Positions 22,902 through 26,952 of a DNA stretch of 26,952 nucleotides are shown one piece after another (the first letter of the stretch is position 1; every line of letters starts with the position of its first letter). The notes under the pieces are model-generated. The model did not search any database. It saw only the letters and a list, made by a program, of their open reading frames with translations, and had not been told where the DNA came from. The stretch spans positions 1 to 26,952 of the forward strand of contig CAYYIS010000064.1 in the NCBI GenBank assembly GCA_964470965.1. The letters run 5' to 3'. The translations under genes were made by a program, and so were the position numbers. The stretch is from CAYYIS01 sp964470965. Lineage in GTDB: Bacteria > JAAXHH01 > JABIQT01.

Positions 22902-23501
22902 ATGACTTCAGAAGCAACTGCAGCAAACCCCGATGGCCAGGATCCAGAGCGAATTTCCATCGAGGTGCTGGGCATGTACCTTTTCATCGCCAGCGAGGCA
23001 ATTCTGTTCTTCGTGCTTCTGTTTGTTTTCTACTGGACAAGATCCAACCATCCCGGTTCCTGGCCTCCGGCGGATCAGCCGCGGCTGCCACTGCTCATCA
23101 CAGGCATCAATACCGTTATTCTGCTAGCAAGTGGAATGACGATGCTGCGGGCGTGGCACAGCGTTAAGAAAAACCAGGTAAAGGCGCTATCGAAGTGGCT
23201 GATGATCACCACGGCATTGGGATTCGTTTTTTTGACTGTGCAGGGATTCGAGTGGATCCGTCTGATCCGCTTCGGCCTGAGTATGTCGTCCAGCGTGTAT
23301 GGCGCCCTCTTTTACATCATCATAGGATTGCATGCGCTACATGTGCTCTGTACCGCGTTGGTCCTGTTGTACGTCTGGGTCAAATCCACCGCCGGCATTT
23401 ATACCTCTGAAAAACACCGCGGTGTGCAGCTATGTTACATGTTCTGGCTCTTCGTAGTCCTGATCTGGCCGATGCTGTACGGCCTGGTATATCTTTCGTG
23501 A
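22902..23501 (+). CDS. Heme-copper (cytochrome c) oxidase subunit III family protein
   Basis: 199 residues with AAGGTG 7 nt before the ATG. Five hydrophobic segments can be drawn (about 22-45, 64-82, 98-118, 125-152, 175-196), as in the short 5-helix form of subunit III found in bacterial cytochrome and quinol oxidases. The conserved IASEAILFF (29-37) and the histidine-bearing IIIGLHALHVLCT segment (about 139-151) fit the family. Subunit III is an inner-membrane partner of the catalytic subunit I and has no cofactor itself. It begins 15 nt after the end of selC. No subunit I or II gene is in the window; if they are not immediately downstream of the neighbouring region, this is an orphan or accessory copy. 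A convergent gene on the minus strand starts its 3' end 70 nt beyond. Confidence 0.85.
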   Translation: MTSEATAANPDGQDPERISIEVLGMYLFIASEAILFFVLLFVFYWTRSNHPGSWPPADQPRLPLLITGINTVILLASGMTMLRAWHSVKKNQVKALSKWLMITTALGFVFLTVQGFEWIRLIRFGLSMSSSVYGALFYIIIGLHALHVLCTALVLLYVWVKSTAGIYTSEKHRGVQLCYMFWLFVVLIWPMLYGLVYLS

Positions 23502-23570
23502 CTGTAAAGATAACCGATGGGAAAGTTCGTCTCCCTGGAATAGCGTGGATTCAGTTTCATTACAAGTCTC

Positions 23571-25322
23571 TTATTTTTCGCTGCCGAACCACCGGTCCCA
23601 GAATCTGGGGGGCGTGGCAGGTGTCGATCCATCCTTCGCCACATAGATCGTAAACGCCGTATTCCCGATCTGCTCACCACGCCAGGCCTGGAATCCCAAT
23701 TCATTGGGTTCCAGGGCATCCCCCTTTAATTCTTCCTTCCATAGCTGGTTCATGGTCGTGTGCCACACGAAAAGGCCGCCGATGTCTTCTACCAGGATTC
23801 GCTCTGCGTTCTTATATGTCGCCATTCGCTTTTCATAATCGCCAACGATTCCGCCGGCCCGAACAACCAGTTCATCGAACGGGTCCACCTTCCAGGCGTG
23901 CCGTCCTGAGGACAGCCACAGGTTCATCAGGCTGCTCGGGTCGATAAAGTCAGCACCGAACCTCACCAGGCCCATCTGCAGGTTGTGGCTGTTGATCGCA
24001 TCCATGAAGATCTTGATTTCCATATTGCGCACCACCAGCTCAATACCCAGGTTCTGCTTGATCATGGCCTGTATGGCCTCCCCGGCCGCATGCACCGGAC
24101 GTACATCCCGACGCACCCACATTTCGACTCTCGGAAACCCCTCACCGTTTGGATACCCGGCTTCGGTGAGCAACTTGCGTCCGAGTTGGGGGTCATAATT
24201 CTGAACGGGAGCCAACGTTTCCGGCGCGGCCGCCGGGAAACCCGGAGGCAACATTGAATAAGCCGGGATCGCGAAGCCGTCCAGGGCCGAACGGCAGATA
24301 GCCTCCCGATCGATGGCATGGCTGAACGCCTGCCGGACCTTCAGGTTGTTAAATGGCGGGTTGTACGTATCCATGGTGAGGTAATAAGTGGCGAAGTCGG
24401 TGTACGAATGCAACTCGTTACGCAGCACCGGATCCGTCTTTATACGAGCCAGTTCAGCATGGTTCGTAATGATCACATGGTCCACCTCCTCCGCTTCGTA
24501 GGAGGCGAGCATGGGCGGTGGTGTTGATGCGTTGTGCAGCTTGGCAATCAAAGTTTCCAGGTAAGGCCGGGCCCCTCCGTGGTACATCGGGTTGGCCTTG
24601 AGGACGATTCGGTCGGCCTTGGTCCATTCCGCCAGGTAGAACGGGCCGCTGGAAATGGAGGTCTCTTCGCTGGTGGACCACGTATCGCCGTACTTCTCTA
24701 TCGCTTGCCGCGGGGACACCCAGCTGTCGACCAGCAGATCGGGCAGGTAGGCACAGGGATCCTCTGTCTCCACCAGCAGCGTGTAATCATCCACGGCATA
24801 AGCTCCCAGAGAATCGAGCGGCATCTTGCCGGCCACCACGTGGCCCCAGTTCTTGATCGGACGGTAGTACCACTCCACGTCATAGGCGTTATCCGGGTCG
24901 GCACCACGGCGGAACGTATACACGTAATCGTGAGCAGTGAGCGGTCGGCCATCGGAAAACTGCAGGTCGTCCCGTAGGTAAAAGTACCATGCCCGCCCAT
25001 CTGGCCTGGCTTCCCAGCTGCTCGCCGCGGCCGGAATCAGATTGAAGTCCTTGTCAAATCGAATCAACGGCTCGGCGATGATGCGATGGCCGTAAGTCCC
25101 CTTGTAAATCGTCCGGAACCATTCCATGTAGGTATGGTCCAGTTGAAACGTGCGCACAAACTGCTCGGACAGGGGAGCCGCATCAGGAGGGAGGACGACT
25201 CCGATGGAATTGACGATCGGCTCTGACTGTGGTGTTCGGTCTTCCGCCGTTACCATCACCGCCGTATACGTTGCGGAAAGCCAGATGGTAACGAGAAGTA
25301 GGATTCGGGCAAGATAGTGCAT
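23571..25322 (-). CDS. ABC transporter substrate-binding protein, peptide/nickel family 5
   Basis: 583 residues from the ATG at 25322; an open frame continues upstream to 25430 but the signal peptide begins here (MHYLARILLLVTIWLSATYTA). Cleavage is likely near residue 26, giving a periplasmic protein. The family 5 extracellular solute-binding fold is shown by EPLIRFDKDFNLIPAAASSWEA, the WYFYLRDDLQFSDGRPLTAHDYVY block, YLPDLLVDSWVSPR, SGPFYLAEW, VRQAFSHAIDREAI and the later YPNGEGFP segment. Such proteins bind oligopeptides, dipeptides, nickel or other small molecules for an ABC importer. The permease and ATPase genes are not adjacent, so the ligand is unknown; it may be an orphan binding protein. 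No good ribosome binding site is visible. Confidence 0.92.
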   Translation of the reverse strand: MHYLARILLLVTIWLSATYTAVMVTAEDRTPQSEPIVNSIGVVLPPDAAPLSEQFVRTFQLDHTYMEWFRTIYKGTYGHRIIAEPLIRFDKDFNLIPAAASSWEARPDGRAWYFYLRDDLQFSDGRPLTAHDYVYTFRRGADPDNAYDVEWYYRPIKNWGHVVAGKMPLDSLGAYAVDDYTLLVETEDPCAYLPDLLVDSWVSPRQAIEKYGDTWSTSEETSISSGPFYLAEWTKADRIVLKANPMYHGGARPYLETLIAKLHNASTPPPMLASYEAEEVDHVIITNHAELARIKTDPVLRNELHSYTDFATYYLTMDTYNPPFNNLKVRQAFSHAIDREAICRSALDGFAIPAYSMLPPGFPAAAPETLAPVQNYDPQLGRKLLTEAGYPNGEGFPRVEMWVRRDVRPVHAAGEAIQAMIKQNLGIELVVRNMEIKIFMDAINSHNLQMGLVRFGADFIDPSSLMNLWLSSGRHAWKVDPFDELVVRAGGIVGDYEKRMATYKNAERILVEDIGGLFVWHTTMNQLWKEELKGDALEPNELGFQAWRGEQIGNTAFTIYVAKDGSTPATPPRFWDRWFGSEK

Positions 25323-25685
25323 ATATGAGATGATCAGGTGGCAGTCACTCGAAAAACTAAGGATAAGTAACAATGAAACAGAATTCTCTGAACATTTCCA
25401 ACGGAAAACACATCCTTTAAAGGTACACACGAATCAATGAACATCGTGTTTATTAAAATCGAATTTCCCCCATGATCTGCAAATGAGTAAATATCATGGG
25501 GATAGGGAAAGCCCGTTTGAACTGTTCACAGTATTCCCATCATTAAATATAACGGTTATTGTGGTCGACACGGTTACCGAGCCTACAGTGATTCCGGCGG
25601 CGCAGATTGAGGTGTGCGGTTCCGTCTATATGTGCCGAAGAGGGCACTACCAAGCAAAATTCAGGCGAACAAAATCCAAAAATTA
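25323..25685. other. Intergenic region between substrate-binding protein and DUF2237 gene
   Basis: AT-rich 363-bp stretch on the upstream side of the substrate-binding protein gene. No convincing gene: the small open frames here lack a ribosome binding site or family features. The only structure I see is the inverted repeat at 25468-25501. A clear promoter for the binding-protein gene was not found. Confidence 0.5.
25468..25501. repeat. Perfect 9-bp inverted repeat
   Basis: CCCCATGAT (25468-25476) and ATCATGGGG (25493-25501) are exact reverse complements with a 16-nt spacer. It lies between the end of the DUF2237 gene and the substrate-binding protein gene, both read leftward, so it could be a transcription stop for the first or an operator for the second. 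No T tract follows on the minus strand. Confidence 0.4.
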
Positions 25686-26057
25686 CTAATCTTCCCGATA
25701 TTGATGCTTCATCAAATCATCGATAGAGACATAGTCCAGCGTGGCTTTGTGGGTCGCTTCGAGAATTACGTCTGGTGCCATGCCCGCTTCCATAGCTTCC
25801 TGCCATCTGTTGGCGCACAGACACCATTTGTCGCCCGGTTTCAACCCGGGGAATTCGTATTCCGGCACGGGGGTGCTTAAATCATTGCCCATGCTGCGGC
25901 TGAACTGCAGAAAATCTTCGGTGGCCACCACACATACGGTGTGGGCGCCCAGGTCCTGTTCGCCGGTGTCGCACCAGCCGTTTCTGTAGAATCCGGTCAT
26001 GGGTGAGATACAACAGATCTGTAGCTCCCCACCCATCACATTTTCTATGGTCGGCAT
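25686..26057 (-). CDS. DUF2237 family protein
   Basis: 123 residues with GGGAG 9 nt before the ATG. The whole protein matches the short, highly conserved DUF2237 family: NVMGGELQICCISPMTGFYR near the start, the WCDTGEQDLGAHTVC block (28-42), EDFLQFSRSMGNDLSTP (47-63), FPGLKPGDKWCLCANRW (69-85) and LEATHKATLDYVSIDDL near the end. Several invariant Cys (C16, C29, C42, C79, C81) and the GDKWCLC motif are kept. The function of the family is not known. It appears as a single gene, with the methyltransferase 91 nt upstream on the same strand. Confidence 0.95.
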   Translation of the reverse strand: MPTIENVMGGELQICCISPMTGFYRNGWCDTGEQDLGAHTVCVVATEDFLQFSRSMGNDLSTPVPEYEFPGLKPGDKWCLCANRWQEAMEAGMAPDVILEATHKATLDYVSIDDLMKHQYRED

Positions 26058-26111
26058 AAAGTTTCTCCCTGTGTCGATTGTTCCCTTTCGCTGAAATGAT
26101 TAGGTTATCAA

Positions 26112-26139
26112 CATATAATGGAAAAGATGCAACTATCAA
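26112..26139 (-). promoter_or_regulatory. Candidate promoter of the DUF2237 gene
   Basis: On the minus strand TTGATA (26134-26139) is followed after 16 nt by TATATG (26112-26117), about 55 nt before the ATG. It is AT-rich and fits loosely. Confidence 0.3.
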
Positions 26140-26148
26140 AGAAAAATA

Positions 26149-26952
26149 TCAGAAGTCGGCAGCCACTTCCGGTAGCGGTTTTCGCATCACCGGAATCATA
26201 CGCCACGACCATTTTGAGTTGTTGAATATCTGATTGATATCGAGGGCGCCGTACCAAGCAACGACCTCGAGACCTCCGGCCAGACGAACGGCTGCATCGA
26301 TCTCTTTGCGAGTCCAGAGCGCCTGGTATTCCTCGAACACGATGGTCTGTGACCGGCCGGGCTCCGTCACGACTGCCGTCACCTCGTAGGAGCGAATCCC
26401 TTCTATTGGGTCGACTGGATCGCAATCTTTGCCCCACCGCATATGCACAGAGACATCACCCCGGCGGGCTTCCCATTCCAGGGGCGCCTCCGTGGCGGCC
26501 GGACCAATAAGGACCTCCCGGGGATGGAGCATTTCCATGATGTAAAGACCGCCGCTCCGGAGATTGCTCGCAACGGATTTAAGGTGGCTGACCATGTCAT
26601 CCAGAGAGCGAATAAGCGTACCGGTAGCCATCATGCAGATGGCAAGGTCCACCGGAGACGGAAGGGAGAATGAGCACATGTCCCCATGCACAAAGGCGGC
26701 CGTGCTGTTCTGCGCAGTCGCTTTTTTAATGGCATAATCCAGCATGGTCTCATTAAATTCCACTCCTACAGCATGATACCCTCGTTCCGCCAGCGCGATT
26801 GTATGGTAAGCCGGCCCGCACCCCAGTTCCAGGACTCTCCGCGCCGGCCGATCGGACCAAAGCGCCATACAAGCCTCCAGAAATTCAATTTCCGGGGTTA
26901 CATCCCGATCGAACGCGATATCATAATAGAGGGGGTAGTTGTAGAGTGACAT
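26149..26952 (-). CDS. Class I SAM-dependent methyltransferase
   Basis: 267 residues; the ATG is exactly at the window edge, so the start is seen but not its upstream signals. Motif I is VLELGCGPAYHTIALAERG (40-58) with the acidic end of strand beta-2 at VGVEFNETML (62-71), an HGDM block near 89-92 for motif II/III, and CMMATGTL for motif IV. After residue 150 there is a beta-rich C-terminal part. The N-terminus MSLYNYPLYYDIAFD is typical for this type of small-molecule methyltransferase, where the tyrosines close over the substrate. The substrate cannot be predicted. Confidence 0.9.
   Translation of the reverse strand: MSLYNYPLYYDIAFDRDVTPEIEFLEACMALWSDRPARRVLELGCGPAYHTIALAERGYHAVGVEFNETMLDYAIKKATAQNSTAAFVHGDMCSFSLPSPVDLAICMMATGTLIRSLDDMVSHLKSVASNLRSGGLYIMEMLHPREVLIGPAATEAPLEWEARRGDVSVHMRWGKDCDPVDPIEGIRSYEVTAVVTEPGRSQTIVFEEYQALWTRKEIDAAVRLAGGLEVVAWYGALDINQIFNNSKWSWRMIPVMRKPLPEVAADF

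Noticed and set aside
20873..23501. Possible selenoprotein gene (in-frame TGA with SECIS hairpin) near selBC
   Set aside because: Every recognised gene in this region, including cox3, is full length without an internal TGA; no split frame joined by TGA was seen.
25483..25689. 68-codon plus-strand frame in the gap before the DUF2237 gene
   Set aside because: No ribosome binding site, starts in the spacer of the inverted repeat and ends in the convergent gene; composition is not convincing.
1..26952. CRISPR array, insertion sequence, prophage or integrated element
   Set aside because: No regularly spaced repeats, no transposase, integrase or phage-type genes, and no duplicated tRNA end next to either tRNA were seen.

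Overview
The window looks like a chromosomal segment of an uncultured Gram-negative bacterium. Indicators are a TatC translocase, a periplasmic lytic transglycosylase, a lipoprotein, and a large secreted protein with dockerin-like repeats and an FlgD-like C-terminal domain carrying an NPFNP motif. That last domain type is frequent in the FCB superphylum and relatives (Latescibacterota, Marinimicrobia, KSB1, Calditrichota). I infer that neighbourhood but cannot fix the phylum. No insertion sequence, prophage, CRISPR array or rRNA is visible; most of the window is ordinary housekeeping and metabolic DNA.

Layout. 1-4130 (minus): a run read as methylmalonate-semialdehyde dehydrogenase, DUF362 protein, secreted protein of unknown function, thioredoxin-TPR protein (cut by the window edge). 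4131-4530 holds a candidate promoter and a stretch that looks like decayed coding sequence. 4531-5520 (minus) is a Gfo/Idh/MocA oxidoreductase, divergent from a plus-strand run at 5793-9679: AGCS alanine/glycine symporter, mutY, sfsA and a B3/4 tRNA-binding-domain protein, with overlapping or nearly overlapping ends. 9728-13520 (plus): a 940-residue secreted multidomain protein and an MBL-fold hydrolase. 13523-18521 (minus): tatC, a TPR-rich soluble lytic transglycosylase, a small zinc-ribbon protein, a lipoprotein and tRNA-Gln. 18733-23501 (plus): a GHMP sugar kinase, a sugar nucleotidyltransferase, selB, selC (tRNA-Sec) and a heme-copper oxidase subunit III. 23571-26952 (minus): a family 5 peptide-type substrate-binding protein, a DUF2237 protein and a SAM methyltransferase.

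The most notable structure is selB-selC-cox3. The 5' end of the tRNA-Sec gene lies inside the last codons of selB, and the next gene starts 15 nt after the tRNA. RNase P processing should therefore cut the selB stop codon off its mRNA. A second case of the same arrangement occurs at 13523-13996, where a lipoprotein reading frame on the same strand ends inside tRNA-Gln. selB and selC imply that the organism decodes UGA as selenocysteine; selA, selD and a selenoprotein are not in the window. Other features worth checking are a tandem 16-bp direct repeat on the promoter of the amino-acid symporter, a perfect palindrome on the tatC promoter, a long acidic tail on TatC, and a shared TTGAC(A/G)-N17-TAC promoter pattern.
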